Assembly (NCBI GenBank): GCA_905221605.1
Contig: CAJNDS010001001.1
Coordinates: forward strand, 186,001-250,000
Length of the DNA: 64,000 nucleotides
Direction of reading: 5' to 3'
From: Symbiodinium natans
Lineage: Eukaryota; Sar; Dinophyceae; Suessiales; Symbiodiniaceae
Made by a program: the position numbers and the translations under genes. The stretch's first letter is position 1; every line of letters begins with the position of its first letter. The notes beneath the pieces were generated by a model. It did no database searches, was not told the origin of the DNA, and saw only the letters and a program-made list of their open reading frames with translations. Positions 31,440 through 42,853 of this stretch are shown in pieces.

Positions 31440-31695
31440 CTTGGAGAGCTGCAGCAACTGAGGTCAAGGGGGACTTGGGAGTAGCGAGTAGGAAGACACG
31501 GGACACAAAGGAGCTTTCTTTGGGTCTTGAGTTTAGGGTTAGGGTTTCGGGGTCAACGCCGAGCACCAAATCACCAGCATGGACGCATCTACGTGGTGCC
31601 TGTGGCACTGAGTGCCGACACTTGCGCCCAATTTGACAAACTTGTGAGAAACAAGCAATCAACGCCAAACGGTCACATCCGAACCTCCCAAGCAA
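31440..31695 (-). CDS. Candidate coding stretch, hypothetical
   Basis: Minus frame reads ACFSQVCQIGRKCRHSVPQA, then RCVHAGDLVLGVDPETLTLN and SFVSRVFLLATPKSPLTSVA. It may contain a 33-nt telomere-like intron near 31520-31555. Plus frames are open over part of it. Confidence 0.35.
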
Positions 31696-31822
31696 GAAGC
31701 AACACGACTATAAATGCAAACAGATATCAACAAGCAATGGTACCAAACTCAAGTTGTACATATTTCGGGACGCTCCCATCAAAACACCCTAGCTCCAAAC
31801 CCTAAACCCCATAACCCTAAAC

Positions 31823-31906
31823 CCTGTGCTCGAGACCCTCGTCTGCAATCGCCGACGCCAGGCTGGTCACGGCCCATTTGATGGCCTTGGGGTATTTCTG
31901 TAATGC
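31823..31906 (-). CDS. Candidate exon, unknown protein
   Basis: Exactly 28 codons, phase 0/0: ALQKYPKAIKWAVTSLASAI then ADEGLEHR. The acceptor is GCGTAAG and the donor GTTTAGGG. A foldback with CTTGGAGGTTTATTGG arms lies directly upstream. Confidence 0.5.
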
Positions 31907-32494
31907 CTTACGCTACTTGGAGGTTTATTGGTACATGTCAAAGCAGCATTATAATTCAGTAGGCAACGATGGTTGTAAGGGTACTTAGAACCCTACTTGT
32001 AAGTACCCAAATGAGCCTTCAAGCACTACCCCCCCCCCCCCCCTCTCAACTCCGCCCATGTACATGGGCCCCAAGGCAATATGAATATGCATACATTAAA
32101 AAATATGCATGTGTATATATACATACTTACTTATTCACTCATTTATGTACTTATGTATTTTATTGATTTAGAAGTATGTGTACATGAAGAGAGGCGTTCG
32201 CTCCCGAAAACCCCAAATCCTACACTCGTGTTTTGCGGCCTTGGAGGTTGACGGTTGCTTTTCGGGGCTTGTAGGGCTTCTTTCTTGAAACAAGGCTGAG
32301 GCTGCCGTCAGCCACGCATGCGTAGAGAAGTTTTAGGGTTTGTGTAACTTAGGTATCCTAAGGCTCTTGGGCCCTCAAGACCCCAGGAATTGAGTCCCCA
32401 GAGCCCTCCTTGAGAGGCACCATTCCATCTGTAGGAGGGTCCTTGGAGCCTTAAGGTAGAATTTGAAGCAGTTGGGGAGGATATGTCAATCATG

Positions 32495-32585
32495 ACAATC
32501 GTTTGCAGGCCTCGTCAGCACGTCTGGTTGCTGCATCACCGACATCGTCCTCAGCTCTCTGATCATGTCCCACCCTGCTCCCCGA
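32495..32585 (-). CDS. Candidate exon, charged helix
   Basis: Reads VGHDQRAEDDVGDAATRRAD then EACKRLS and TGA. A second minus frame (MIRELRTMSVMQQPDVLTRP) is open over the same bases. Confidence 0.35.
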
Positions 32586-33137
32586 AGCCCCTAATTGCAG
32601 GCCGAAGTCCAGATAGAACCCCAGCCAATAACCCCGCAATGGCAAGGCCTTTATAACAACTCCCATTCTGAACCTTTCAGAACATAACCCTCAAAAACTA
32701 CAGCGCAAAAACCCCAAACACTTTGCCTCGGGTCTGCCACAACGGATGCAAGAAGCAAAACACCGACCAGCCCAGCTTTCTGCGGAAAAAAAACGACTTA
32801 GGAAGCCCCAAAAACCCTCAAAGCTCTAGAGCCTGAGTGCTTCGGGTGACTATCATAGGCGTCCACTCCCCCAAAACCCTTGAAACCCTAACCGTTTTAG
32901 GGTTTAGGGTGTTAAGGGTTTGGGTTTAAGGGTTTGGGTTCAGGGTTTTAAGGGTTTGGGTTTAGTTGTCATTTTAGAGTTAAAGGGTTTCGGGTTAAAG
33001 GTTCACACAAATTTGACCCCCCTCAACCCAAGACCTTATTCCCTAGTCTCTGGTTTCGGGGTCGGGGCTTGTGGATGCTCATTGTAGGTTTTGTAGTTTC
33101 GAGCTCAAGGATTCAAGGGTTCCTAGCATTCCATGGC

Positions 33138-33368
33138 CTAGCTAGAGGTGCTTATTCGGCCTTGAGGGATTCTCTGGATACGTGTTTGCGAGGGCACGAG
33201 TATCTCCGACTTGCCTTAAACCCAAACCCATAAAACCCAAAACCCAAAACCCACCTGGCAGGTCATAGGGCTTATAAGGTTTAACAACCGCCATCTTGTC
33301 CTTGCAAAGAAGATCTTGCATTTTGGGGGCGTGCCCTTTAAGCAAACGGTTCAACAAAACCGTGCAAC
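33138..33368 (-). CDS. 3' end of an unknown gene, two exons with a 40-nt intron
   Basis: Exon 33368-33255 reads TVLLNRLLKGHAPKMQDLLC then KPYKPYDLPG. A 40-nt intron 33254-33215 (GTGGGTTTTGGG...TTTAAG) follows. Exon 33214-33138 reads KSEILVPSQTRIQRIPQGR then ISTSS and TAG. Phase is kept (1/2). The intron has no stop in the upstream frame, so read-through would give a different tail (DTRALANTYPENPSRPNKHL). Family unknown. Confidence 0.5.
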
Positions 33369-33512
33369 CTTAAAGCCCCAAGGCTAAAACACGAAAGCCC
33401 GAAAACCCTAAAACCCTAAAAGCCCTAAAAACCCAAAATTAACCTTAAAACCCGGAAAACCCGAAAAAGCCCTAAAAACCCTCCAACCCTACAGTGGCTA
33501 CAACCCTACAAC

Positions 33513-33598
33513 CCATTGGGCGCAAGGGGCGGGAGCCATGAGGTCGACTACATCTGCCGGTGATGGGACGATGGATCCCAACCTTTGGCCAGAGAAGG
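33513..33598 (-). CDS. Candidate exon, unknown protein
   Basis: Reads FSGQRLGSIVPSPADVVDLM then APAPCAQW, between TTCATAG and TGG|GTTGTAGGG, ending in phase 0. The plus strand has an ATG-started ORF over it (33538-33795), judged less likely. Confidence 0.45.
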
Positions 33599-33866
33599 CT
33601 ATGAAGGGTTTCAGGGGCCTTCAGGGCCTTGAGGGGCTTTTAGGGGCTTTAAGGGTTTGTAAGGGCTTAAAAGGGTTTAGGGAGGTAAAGGTTCTAAGGT
33701 TTTTTTTGAGGGATTCAAAGGTGTTTAGGGTGCAGAGTTGTTTGGGACCGTTCTTCCATAGGGTTTTTCTAGCGTCCTTAGGAGTCGCTTTTTGATTTAG
33801 ATTTTCGACTTTAGAAACAAGCTTCGGATTGGGGAGGTCTGTGCAGAAACCCTAAACCCTAAAACC

Positions 33867-34832
33867 TAATGTTGTATCCTGATTAGTGTGCTCCCCCGGA
33901 ATTGTGGAAAACATCCAAAAACTATTCAGGGGGATCTATTTGAGGAGGACCCCCGGAATTGTGAAAAAAAATCGGGCGATGCAAAATTTCGGCGGCGAGG
34001 CTGTCGAATGTTGTCGTCCATAAATCGCTTCTGAACCGAGCCTGAGAGACCAAAGACCAAAAGTTTAAAGACTGAAACCTCGAGGCCTGAGGTTGTCGGG
34101 CCCTGAAATCTTCAGTCTCCAGGCCGGGCCCAGGGCTAAGATTTCCTTATTAAATTCTTTTGTACCGAGGCCGGGCAATCAAATTTCAAAGGGGGTAGTC
34201 CAGCAGCTGCCCGGATGCCGTATAATATAAAAGTTTGCTCCCCCGGAATTATATTTTTTTTTGCGGGCTAGTTGGGTTTGGATCCAGAGGCCTAAGGGCT
34301 GAGGTTTCCTAAACCTTGAGGCCTGAGGTTGTCGGGCCCTGAAATCTTCAGCCTCCAGGCCAGACCCAAAACTAAGATTTCCTTATAAAATTCTTTTGTA
34401 CCGAGGCCGGGCAATCAAATTTCAAAGGGGGTAGTCCAGCAGCTGCCCGGATGCCGTATAATATAAAAAGTTTGCTCCCCCGGAATTATATTTTTTTTTG
34501 CGGGCTGGCTTGGTTGGGATAGATGGATCCCCTTTAAATTCATATAAACTCATCCCTCTTAAAATCGTATGGATCCCTCTTAATTTCATATAGTCTCACC
34601 CCGTTTAGAATCATATGGATCCCTTTTACACTCATACGAGCTCATCCCTTTTAAAATCATATGGATCATATGGATCCCTTTTAAATTCATATAAACTCAT
34701 CCCTTTTAAAATCATATAAAACCAGACCCCCCCCCCCCCCCAAATTGCCCCCCCCCCCCCCCCCCCTCTAAAGAGCGGGATCCTTTCGTTGAGGGGGGGG
34801 GGGGGGGCCACACTAATCAGCAGACAACATTA
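33867..34832. mobile_element. Non-autonomous TIR-bounded element with internal tandem duplication
   Basis: The ends are imperfect inverted repeats: TAATGTTGT..CTGATTAGTG at the left and CACTAATCAGCAGACAACAT at the right. Both sides abut CCCTAAA units. Inside, a roughly 233-bp unit is duplicated (about 34080-34262 and 34314-34503; each contains GGTTGTCGGGCCCTGAAATC and GCAGCTGCCCGGATGCCGTA). Then come short repeats of the type GGATCCCTTTTAAATTCATA (34525-34715) and C/G runs. There is no long ORF, so it would need a transposase from elsewhere. A TSD could not be fixed. Confidence 0.6.
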
Positions 34833-34842
34833 AACCCTAAAC

Positions 34843-34927
34843 CCTGATGTATATGCACTCGCCTCGATCTCCAACCGCGATGCACGCCCGACATGAGGGC
34901 AAAGAGCTGCCAGCCCGACCCCAGCAC
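34843..34927 (-). CDS. Candidate exon, unknown protein
   Basis: Reads VLGSGWQLFALMSGVHRGWR then SRRVHIHQ, between AAGAAAG and ATCAGG|GTTTAGGG. It borders the TIR element at 33867-34832. Confidence 0.45.
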
Positions 34928-35479
34928 CTTTCTTAGGGCGCTGGTAAAAGGGTCAGAGGGCTTTTTTGGGGGGCCAGAAGAGAGGGTTTAGGCAGCCTTA
35001 AGGCTGTAGAGGCTGCTTTTATGGGGTGCTGCAGTCATGTGCCCCAAGCCCGGATAAGGATCAAGAAGAGACTACCACAGACAGTGGGAAGAAACGTTCC
35101 AAGGTGCCAGATGGGCATGCGCCCTTTGGGGCTGTGCTGCACTACCCTAAGGCGATGCTGCGAATAAGGGTCTAGGGCGTCCAGGGCTTAGGATACGGAT
35201 CTCTTCGTCAGAAGTCCTAGAACGGCCCGACCCCACTGATCAGGAAAAGCACCCAAACCCAGTAAACTCCATGATCTCCGAAGACCCGTGCTTCCTGGGG
35301 TAAAGGGATTAGGGCAGAAGCGAAGCTTTCAAGCTCAACTCTACGGGCCGTGCCACCATCTCTCGCCACGGAAAGCGGAATGCAGCACACGCGCGCTCTG
35401 TTGAGTACCTTGGCAGCAGGGATGGGTGAACCCTAAACCCTAAACCCTAAAGCTCCCTCCTAAAAAACCCTAGACCTTA

Positions 35480-35710
35480 AGGGCAAGTAAGGCCTGGTGA
35501 AGCTTGCATGGTTGACGGACATGGCCCGCGAGCTTGCGAGTCTGCAGCCGCCATCTCTTTAGTAAATCAAGGGTGGTCGGTACAGTACTGGTTCTTGTGC
35601 TGTTTGGGACCCCGCCCCACCCTGACCACGCCGATCGACGCCATCCACTCATCCGGCAGATGGTCGGTAAGCAGAAGGACATCCACCGTCATGAGGCTGG
35701 TCCTGGGATA
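35480..35710 (-). CDS. Candidate exons, unknown protein
   Basis: An exon from about 35710 reads TSLMTVDVLLLTDHLPDEWM then ASIGVV, ending near GTGGGGCGG. A second stretch reads LLKRWRLQTRKLAGHVRQPC then KLHQALLALK before GTCTAGGG at about 35480. A poly-G run (35717-35734) lies just upstream. Confidence 0.4.
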
Positions 35711-36730
35711 CGCCGACTTCCGTGGCGGGGGGGGGGGGGGGGGTTTGGGGGCAAATGTTAGCCTCATGATCCTAAACCGACCAGGAGAACCTCCCAGACA
35801 AGTACAGCCTAGCTGGCAGACTGAGGCGAGGAGGTCAAAAGAGCCTGCGTCGTTAGAAGCCCGGAACGCTACTACATACCAGGATATTGAATATTTCGAG
35901 CTTTCTGGCGAGCTAATGATGCATCAAAGCCCCCCTTCATGATGGAACACTAACATAGAGAGAGAGAGGGAGATTCAGATGCTCAAGGGCCTGTTCAGAC
36001 TCGTCACTAGTCTGTCGTTCGCTGAACCCGAACCACAAGGGTACATGTATCCAAAAAGGGGGGGGGGGGTTCAACAACCCAACAATAATTTGAAAAACCC
36101 TAACCCTAAACCCCAAACCCTAAACCCTAAACCCTACACCCCAAACCCTAAAGCCTAAACTCTAAACCCGCACAAGCCTCGGGCCCTGGGTGCATCTTTA
36201 GCCCAAGGAGCAAGCCGAGGTTGCACTCCCGGATGGACGCATATCCTTGGTGCCCACAACTCCATGTAATGTCAAGTTGGGATAGGGTTTAGGGTTTAGG
36301 GTTTAGGGTTCAGGGTTCAGGGTTCAGGGTTCAGGGTTTAGGGTTTAGGGTTTGGGGCTGGGATGTTCCCCCTGATACTAGCAGTCCTCAATGGGGACAA
36401 TAACAGGGGGTGCTATAATCTCGATTAAGGACTGTTAGTAAAAGGGGGAAACATCCCAAACCCAACATCCAAATTTATGAAGCCCGAAGCCCTGAACTCT
36501 CTAACCCCTAGCTAAACCTTGAACCCTCTCAACACCCCACGGCCTTCAGCCCACCCCCCCCCCCCAAAAAAAAAAAAACAAAAAAAAATCGGCTCTTGCG
36601 TTCAATAGGACACCACAGCCCTTGCGATGAGATCGGCTGCCATGGCTTTCAATTTGAAAGCGTATAAACCTCCATGAATGTCAAACCTCTAAGCCCCAAA
36701 CACAGAAAGCAGGAACAAAAAAAAAAAAAC

Positions 36731-36892
36731 TTTTTTGGCATGCCCCCACACTACGAAGCCTCTATGGCCCTCTCCCGACTCGGGTTCAAGTACGGTGGCT
36801 GGGTCGATGCCCAAGCTGCTTGCGTTCTCCTCCGCCGGCGTAGCTCCCACCCTCGCGTGACGCAACGCCGGTGTCAAAAAGAGACTTAGAGG
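36731..36892 (-). CDS. Candidate exon, unknown protein
   Basis: Reads PLSLFLTPALRHARVGATPA, EENASSLGIDPATVLEPESG, EGHRGFVVWGHAKK. The donor lies in a poly-T run. The plus strand is open too (36674-36889), but this frame is richer in acidic residues and more protein-like. Confidence 0.45.
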
Positions 36893-37101
36893 CTCATTGG
36901 GCACGTCTAAGCGGGCTAAGAAGTACCCGATAAAACATAAAATACCTCATGGATACCCAGAAGTAGGTTATAGGTAGCCTATCAAAGGTGAAAAAGCAAG
37001 AAGTGCCCAAGTGAACCTCCAAGTAGCCCTAAACCCTAAACCCTAAACCCTAAACCCTAAACCCTAAACCCTAAACCCTAAACCCCAAACCTACGTTCGA
37101 C

Positions 37102-38450
37102 CCTGGGGCCTGGCGGCGCGCTCCGCCGCGTCGTGGAGTCGGCGGTGCAGCCTGAAGTCCACGCGGCCGAAGTGGACCAGAGACTGCCTCGGCTTCGGAC
37201 GCGGGTTTGGGTCTTTTAGGGTTTTGGGCTTGGAGTTTAGGATTTTAGGCTGAGGTTAAGGGTTTAGGGTTTAGGGTTTTGGGTTTTTAGGGTTCAGGGT
37301 TTAGGGTGTAGGGTTTAGGGTTTGGGCTTAGGGTTCAGGGCGATCTGGGAAGCTGGGTCTCAATCGTCTGATCCCTGTTGTGGGGGAGGGGGGGGGGGGA
37401 AGGAGGGTTGCTCTGAGCTACCCTATTTGGCTTCCAGTCTCGGCTCCTTTAAACCCTGAAGCCAAAAACTATCAGGGCTTATAGGTTTCTAGGGTTTGAT
37501 ATCGTTTTACAGGCTTTTATAGTGTTCATAGGGTTTATAGTCTTAGGGTGTACAGGGTCGCTAGGGTTCATACGGCTTTTCTAGGGCTTATAGGGCTCTA
37601 GGGTTGTTTGGGTTTAGGGTTTAGGGTTTAGGGTTTAGGGTTTAGGGTTTAGGGTTTAGGGTTTAGGGTTTAGGGTTTGGGGTTTGGGGTTTAGGGTTTA
37701 GGGTTTAGGGTTTAGGGTTTAGGGCAGCCCCAGGGGCGCCAGCGTGGCCAGGTCCGAGCGCAGCTCCGGCCACGGGAGCTGCGGCGTGCTCCGGCAGCGC
37801 CTGGGACAAGTGGCTTTCCCTAAAAGGATCCATTTAGGGTTTAGGGTTTAGGGTTTAGGGTTTAGGGTTTGGGGTTTAGGAATTGGGGTTTAGGGTTTCG
37901 GGTTTCGGGTTTAGGGTTTGGGGTTTGGGGTTTGGGGTTTGGGGGTTTGGGGGTTTGGGGTTTGGGCTTTGGGGTTTGGGGTTTGGGATTTGGGGTACCC
38001 ATTACAAGGGCTGCACGCTTAAAAAATGGGTTCCCAAACAGGGACCCTATTTTTCAGAACTACCTAAGATATACTTGTGCCTTCCGATGTAGTAGCTTTC
38101 GGGCCCAAGTACATAGTTACGACATGGGTACATGGATCCTTTGAGGTTTCGGTTGTTCCGGACGGGGGGTGCCTACAAAAAAAGCAACTTCGCACCCGAA
38201 ATAAATCAGGCGATAACCATGGCTCCCCTTGTTAAGTAGCCATGAATCTAGTAAGTCCCCTTATGCCCCCCCCCCCCCTTAACCCGAAACCCTAAACCCT
38301 AAACCCCAAACCCCAAACCCCAAACCCCAAACGCTACCCGAAACTCCTAAAGATGCGATTCTCCAGGAAGCCAGGACGCTGCTGCGTAGCCCATGCCCGC
38401 TCCAAGGCATCGAAGGGCCCGGCGCCTACGAACTCCGAGTCGAGAGGGGG
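37102..38450 (-). CDS. Three candidate exons of an unknown gene
   Basis: Exon 38450-38345 reads PPLDSEFVGAGPFDALERAW then ATQQRPGFLENRIF. Exon 37800-37719 reads STPQLPWPELRSDLATLAPL then GLP and TAA, where the stop comes from a CCCTAAA unit. Exon 37192-37102 reads PRQSLVHFGRVDFRLHRRLH then DAAERAARPQ with donor GTCGAACG. All are very G/C-rich. If 37719 is a true stop, the last exon belongs to another gene. Introns hold long TTTAGGG arrays and a foldback (38020-38137). Confidence 0.45.
37607..37724 (+). repeat. (TTTAGGG)n array
   Basis: About 16 units with two GGGGTTT variants; its right end supplies the TAA stop of the adjacent minus-strand exon. Confidence 0.85.
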
Positions 38451-38901
38451 CTGTGTAGGCAGTGCAGAGGTTGAGGTTTAGGGTTTAGGGTTTAGGGTTT
38501 AGGGTTTATAGGGTTTAGGGTTTAGGGTTTAGCGTTTAGGGTTTAGGGTCTGGGGTCTAGGGTTTAGGGTTTGTCCTAAAGGCTCCTATGTGCTACCTTC
38601 TGAGGGTCCTATGCTAGCAGACCCGATAACTAACCCAAGAAAGCACTGTGTTACAGCCTTCAGGTTGGGCCGTTTATAAGGTCGGAGTTTAGTAGAGGGC
38701 TTAGGGCTTTACGGTTGAGCTGCTGACTCCCCAGCTACGCAGTGTCCGCTTGTGAAGAAGGAGGCCTGCACCCCATAAGGTCTCTAAGCAAGAGCTGGAT
38801 GCTGCTTAAGGGTCCCTCTCCCTTCTCTTGTGTTTGTGATCCTACACATGCACCGCCCTGTCCCCCATAGCCGCTCAACTGTTTCAGTCTTGTGTCTTCA
38901 G

Positions 38902-38990
38902 GACCTGCTGCCTCCATTTGGGTTCAGGGCCGAAAAAGGCTTTCACGGGTTGGCATCGCAGAAGAGTAATGTTAGCTCCTTTAGTAGAAA
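38902..38990 (+). CDS. Plus-strand candidate exon
   Basis: Reads DLLPPFGFRAEKGFHGLASQ then KSNVSSFSRK between TCTTCAG and AAAG|GTGAGCTG, a canonical donor. A minus-strand ORF (38735-38917) overlaps its start. Confidence 0.35.
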
Positions 38991-39364
38991 GGTGAGCTGT
39001 AGGCTAAAATCTTTTCCTGACATTCTTCCCTCACTTTCACACAGGAGAACTTTCAGTTATTATGGCGCGCCCCCCTCCCCCACCGGCCCTAAACCCTAAA
39101 CCCTCAACCCTAAACCCTACACCCTACACCCTAAATCCTGAACCCTGAACCCTAGGGCACGCCCACACTTGTTGAGTCATGCAGCTGGCCGATGCCAGGT
39201 GCAGAAACGGGGGTCTTTCCAGCATGGCGCGCTCTCATCCGGCGTCGACACTCAAGTAGGGTTTAGGGTTTAGGGCTTAGGGTTTAGGGTTTAGGGTTTA
39301 GGGTTTAGGGTTTAGGGCTTAGGGTTTAGGGCTTAGGGCTTAGGGTTTAGGGGGCCAAATGACC

Positions 39365-39682
39365 CTAAAATTGGGGTCGCACACCCTGTCTGACGGTATT
39401 TGCGATGAAGGTATCATGAACCAGATGCCGTCCCCCAAGGTTCAGAGTTCGTTTGAGGGGGGGGCTTTTGTTCTGAAATGCTTCGGCCTTGCTTTTGAAG
39501 TTCTGCGGTAGTATCTGAGATGTGTGGTCCATACCATGGGGGGGGGTTCGTATACAGGGGGACTTTAGGGCTTGGGGGTGTTTTAGAACTTTAGGGTGTT
39601 TAGGGTTTAGGGCTTTAGGCTGCACGATGCAAGGTTCATTCCTGGACAACATTTCAAGGTGTTGGTCGGGACTCGTTCCCAC
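39365..39682 (-). CDS. Candidate coding stretch, hypothetical
   Basis: Open for 105 codons: TSPDQHLEMLSRNEPCIVQP, then GMDHTSQILPQNFKSKAEAF and RHLVHDTFIANTVRQGV. The middle (ALNPKHPKVLKHPQ) comes from telomere-like units and may be an intron. Confidence 0.35.
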   Translation of the reverse strand: MGTSPDQHLEMLSRNEPCIVQPKALNPKHPKVLKHPQALKSPCIRTPPHGMDHTSQILPQNFKSKAEAFQNKSPPLKRTLNLGGRHLVHDTFIANTVRQGVRPQF

Positions 39683-40020
39683 AGAGCATTCAGTTTTTTT
39701 TGGGCTGAGCCCGAGAGCAACCGTGGCTGCAGCAGGTCAGAAAGCACGAAGCACCATCAAACCAGGCTCTGTGCCGCTCGTCGCTTGTCTGGGTTCACCG
39801 CTCACTCCAACCCCATGGGTAGTACTTCCAAAGATTATAAAAGGAAGCCGGTTCCTTTCAAGGGAGCTTATGAACCGGCGTGAGAAGCCCAAACAAAATA
39901 AACAAAGAACAAACAACAAAAAAGGGCGCCGTCAGTCGTCAGTGCATGCATCTGAGCCTTAGAGTTTAGAAGGGCTTACCGGCTTACCGTGCGGCAAGCA
40001 GCCCTCAGCAGAATAGGCTT

Positions 40021-40042
40021 CTCTCTCTCTCTCTCTCTCTCC
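40021..40042. repeat. (CT)n microsatellite
   Basis: About eleven CT units. Confidence 0.9.
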
Positions 40043-40119
40043 AGTGAGAAAGACAGCAAAGCAAACGGCAGCGCTTCTGCTTACAAAGATTTGAAAGCCT
40101 AAAACTAAAGAGGTTGATC

Positions 40120-40380
40120 CTAGAATTGTGCCAAGCAAGAACTGACCGAAAGCGAGATGTGGCTACCGTGGCGCAAAGGCCACCATACAGTAACACCCTG
40201 AAAACACAAAACGTCAAACCCGCCCCCTAAAGACATAAACCTCCTTGTCATCAAGAAGATCCTGGCCAGCGAAGCTTTCACAGCGACTTTTCGAGAAAAA
40301 GAGGCGTGCAAGGGAGCCCTTGCGCGAGTCTGAAACTGCAAACGTCTCTCAACTCCCCGACATTTCTGCCCACTTAGCAA
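40120..40380 (-). CDS. Candidate coding stretch, hypothetical
   Basis: Open for 86 codons: QKCRGVERRLQFQTRARAPL, then SRKVAVKASLARIFLMTRRF and WWPLRHGSHISLSVSS. No ATG at the 5' end, so probably an exon. Confidence 0.35.
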   Translation of the reverse strand: MLSGQKCRGVERRLQFQTRARAPLHASFSRKVAVKASLARIFLMTRRFMSLGGGFDVLCFQGVTVWWPLRHGSHISLSVSSCLAQF

Positions 40381-40416
40381 GATCCCGAAATCCTGTTGCC
40401 TAAACGCTACATTACC

Positions 40417-40728
40417 CTAAAGCCTCAACCCTAAACCCTGAATAAAGCCCCTTGGACCTGAAGGCGAAGGTGTAAGCTCGCTGCGAGATCGCCTACAACA
40501 AAGCTGCCATCTGGAAGACGCAGGGAGAGCCTCCAGAGTGAGATTAGGTTCAAGGTCTAGAGGGTTCACGGAGCTTATGCGGCCCAAGACCGTCAACATC
40601 TCAAACCAAACCATAAACCCTAAACTTATAAACCTTAACCCTCTAATTTTCGCAGAAGCCTTTCTCTGAAAGGCCCAGGGAATACAAGCCCCGACCTCCA
40701 GTGGCCCCACGCCCTCACACCAATTCAA
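40417..40728 (-). CDS. Candidate coding stretch, hypothetical
   Basis: Open for 103 codons: CEGVGPLEVGACIPWAFQRK, then FMVWFEMLTVLGRISSVNPL and EALPASSRWQLCCRRSRSEL. The final part runs into a telomere-like unit. Family unknown. Confidence 0.4.
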   Translation of the reverse strand: MNWCEGVGPLEVGACIPWAFQRKASAKIRGLRFISLGFMVWFEMLTVLGRISSVNPLDLEPNLTLEALPASSRWQLCCRRSRSELTPSPSGPRGFIQGLGLRL

Positions 40729-40962
40729 GCCTCTGGAATTCGAAGCCCTCCTTAATCGGGATTAGAATAGGAGGCCACTATAATCCCTACTGCGGAGATG
40801 TTAGTATAAGGGGGAACATCCCAGTCCTAAACCCTAAGCTCTAAGCCCTAAACCCGAAACCCTGTTAAGCATGGGTAGTACAAGGGGGAACATCCCAACC
40901 CTTGCCGCAAGGTGGGCCTTATGGCTGGTGAAATCGCGACCTGGCAAGAAATGGGGGTTTAC

Positions 40963-41060
40963 GAAAATGGGGGTACTTTTTTGGGGTCCTTATCTCTAAG
41001 GGAATCCTACGATTTGGGGGTCTGTATTAGGGGGTCCCCTATTATCGTAGACCCCCAAGT
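40963..41060. repeat. Foldback element, family 5
   Basis: GGGGGTACTTTTTTGGGGTC with inner pair ATCCTACGATTTGGGGGTCT / ATCGTAGACCCCC. Relatives lie at about 19105-19200 and 58085-58175. Confidence 0.55.
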
Positions 41061-42637
41061 GGCCAGTCGGCATCACCCACTTCTGTTCAGCCTGCCTGCT
41101 GCAGTCTTCGTGGCGTTTCTCTGCAGGCTTCTCTTAGTTGCTGAGTTCATAAGCCCCAACAAAGAGTACACTTTCAGTTCTATAGCAGACTATATATAAT
41201 CCAAAAAAGTGTCAAGCTCACTCATATCAGCTACACGGTTCTGGAGGTGTGGGGGCTGTCGAGAAAGGTGGTAGAAGGCCTCAAAGGGCATTGAAGGGGT
41301 TACAGGGTTTCGGCATTTCCTCCATAGCCTGCAGAACTTTTGAAGCCCTGGAACACAAAATCCAAACCACCTTAAACCCTGCCTCATAGCTCTACAAACG
41401 CAGCCCGTGGATTCCAAACCCCATAACCCAAGAAGCTCCTAAGTTCTATGCATAACATTAAGCCGAAAACCAATAACAACAACACTCCCCCTCCCAAATC
41501 TCCCGGACCCGTTACTCTGAACTCCTGAGGCCTGGCGCCGAGTAGGACTTCTGCAGGTTTCTACTGGGTTTCACCCTAAACCCCAAGCCCCCAACCCTAA
41601 ACCTTAGGCCCGAACAAAGCTGCTAGAAGCTTAAAGGCTTGACACCCTGATGTTTATAGGGTTTAGGGTTTAATGTTCAAGGTGTAGGGTTTGTCACAAG
41701 CCCACTTTTTCGTCGTCACAGGCGATAGGTCCGCCATGCATCGTGAGCCGCGCGGTGAACCGCCGCATGCCCTGAGGATTGAGAAGGTTTTGGGTTGAGG
41801 GTTCTAGGGTTTAGGGTTATAGGGTTTAGGGTTTAGGGTTACACGGTTTAGGATTAAGGGTTGTAGGGCTTAGGGTTGGAAGGTTTAGGGTTCAAGGTTC
41901 GGGGTTCTGTTGTCAGGGTCTTGGGGCTTAGCCTCACCTTGCGGGAGTGCGTTCGCCGCATGAGGTTGTTGCTGGGTACTTATATGATACATACATACAT
42001 ACATGCATACATACAGACAGACATACATACATGCATATTGTACATACGTACGTGAGTCTGATCCTCTCATACCCAATAAGGGGGAGAGCACATCTTTTAA
42101 AGCACCCTTACTAGCTCAAGTCCTAGACGCGCAAGCACCACAAGAAATCCACCCTCCCTGCGAAATTCGACATGCTCGCTAACAACTCGAAACCTTCTTG
42201 ACATCAAGCCCTTAATTCAGCTTCTGGGTTTCTGCGGTTTAGGGTTATTGATTATCACCCCAAGCCTAACATCCAGAAAACCCAAGCCCGAACCTTTACA
42301 CACTCCTTCTGTTGCAGCTGAACCGTCCAGAGCCCAAAATCCAAACGCTCCAACTTTACCTCCAGCTGGGCCAATGAACGGTGGGCGAGATGACGGGCAT
42401 CGCGGTCATAGCCACCCCCGATGACCTGACGATCTTCAACCGATGTCGGACAGCGAGCTCTGAATGATCATTCTTCCATCCCTTTCTGGACTGCGGAGCT
42501 TGTGGGCGTGAAGAAGTCAGATAGCTTTCTGTCTACCTTTTGACCTTAGTTTCGGGTTGCCCTTTGTCAGTGTAAGTTTCATTTCGTAGGGCAACTCGGA
42601 ACCCCAGAAGGAACTGCTATTGCAGGTCTAGACATGC

Positions 42638-42853
42638 TTGAGGTGCAAGGTGGAGGTTGGGATCTTCGCGCGTGATGTGGGACTTCGGCAGCTGAGAGCG
42701 ACCGATCTCTGGTGGTACTGCCCGCTCTGTTCGGTGGAAACTTTCGAAGCCGAATGGAAGATCGAGTCTGTTTCTTCCTTCGCTGTTCGTTCTAGGCAGG
42801 AGACTCAGGAGACACCCGACCCAAGAAACGAACTACACGTACATAGTTTCTAA
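42638..42853 (+). CDS. Plus-strand candidate, hypothetical
   Basis: ORF of 71 codons: GIFARDVGLRQLRATDLWWY, CPLCSVETFEAEWKIESVSS, then TAA. The CPLC pair may be part of a zinc site. An upstream plus-strand exon is likely but not identified. Confidence 0.4.
   Translation: MRCKVEVGIFARDVGLRQLRATDLWWYCPLCSVETFEAEWKIESVSSFAVRSRQETQETPDPRNELHVHSF

Noticed and set aside
37869-38144. ORFs of the type GFRVWGLGF and NPKPQTLN
   Set aside because: Translation of telomere-like units; the same peptides recur wherever arrays are open.
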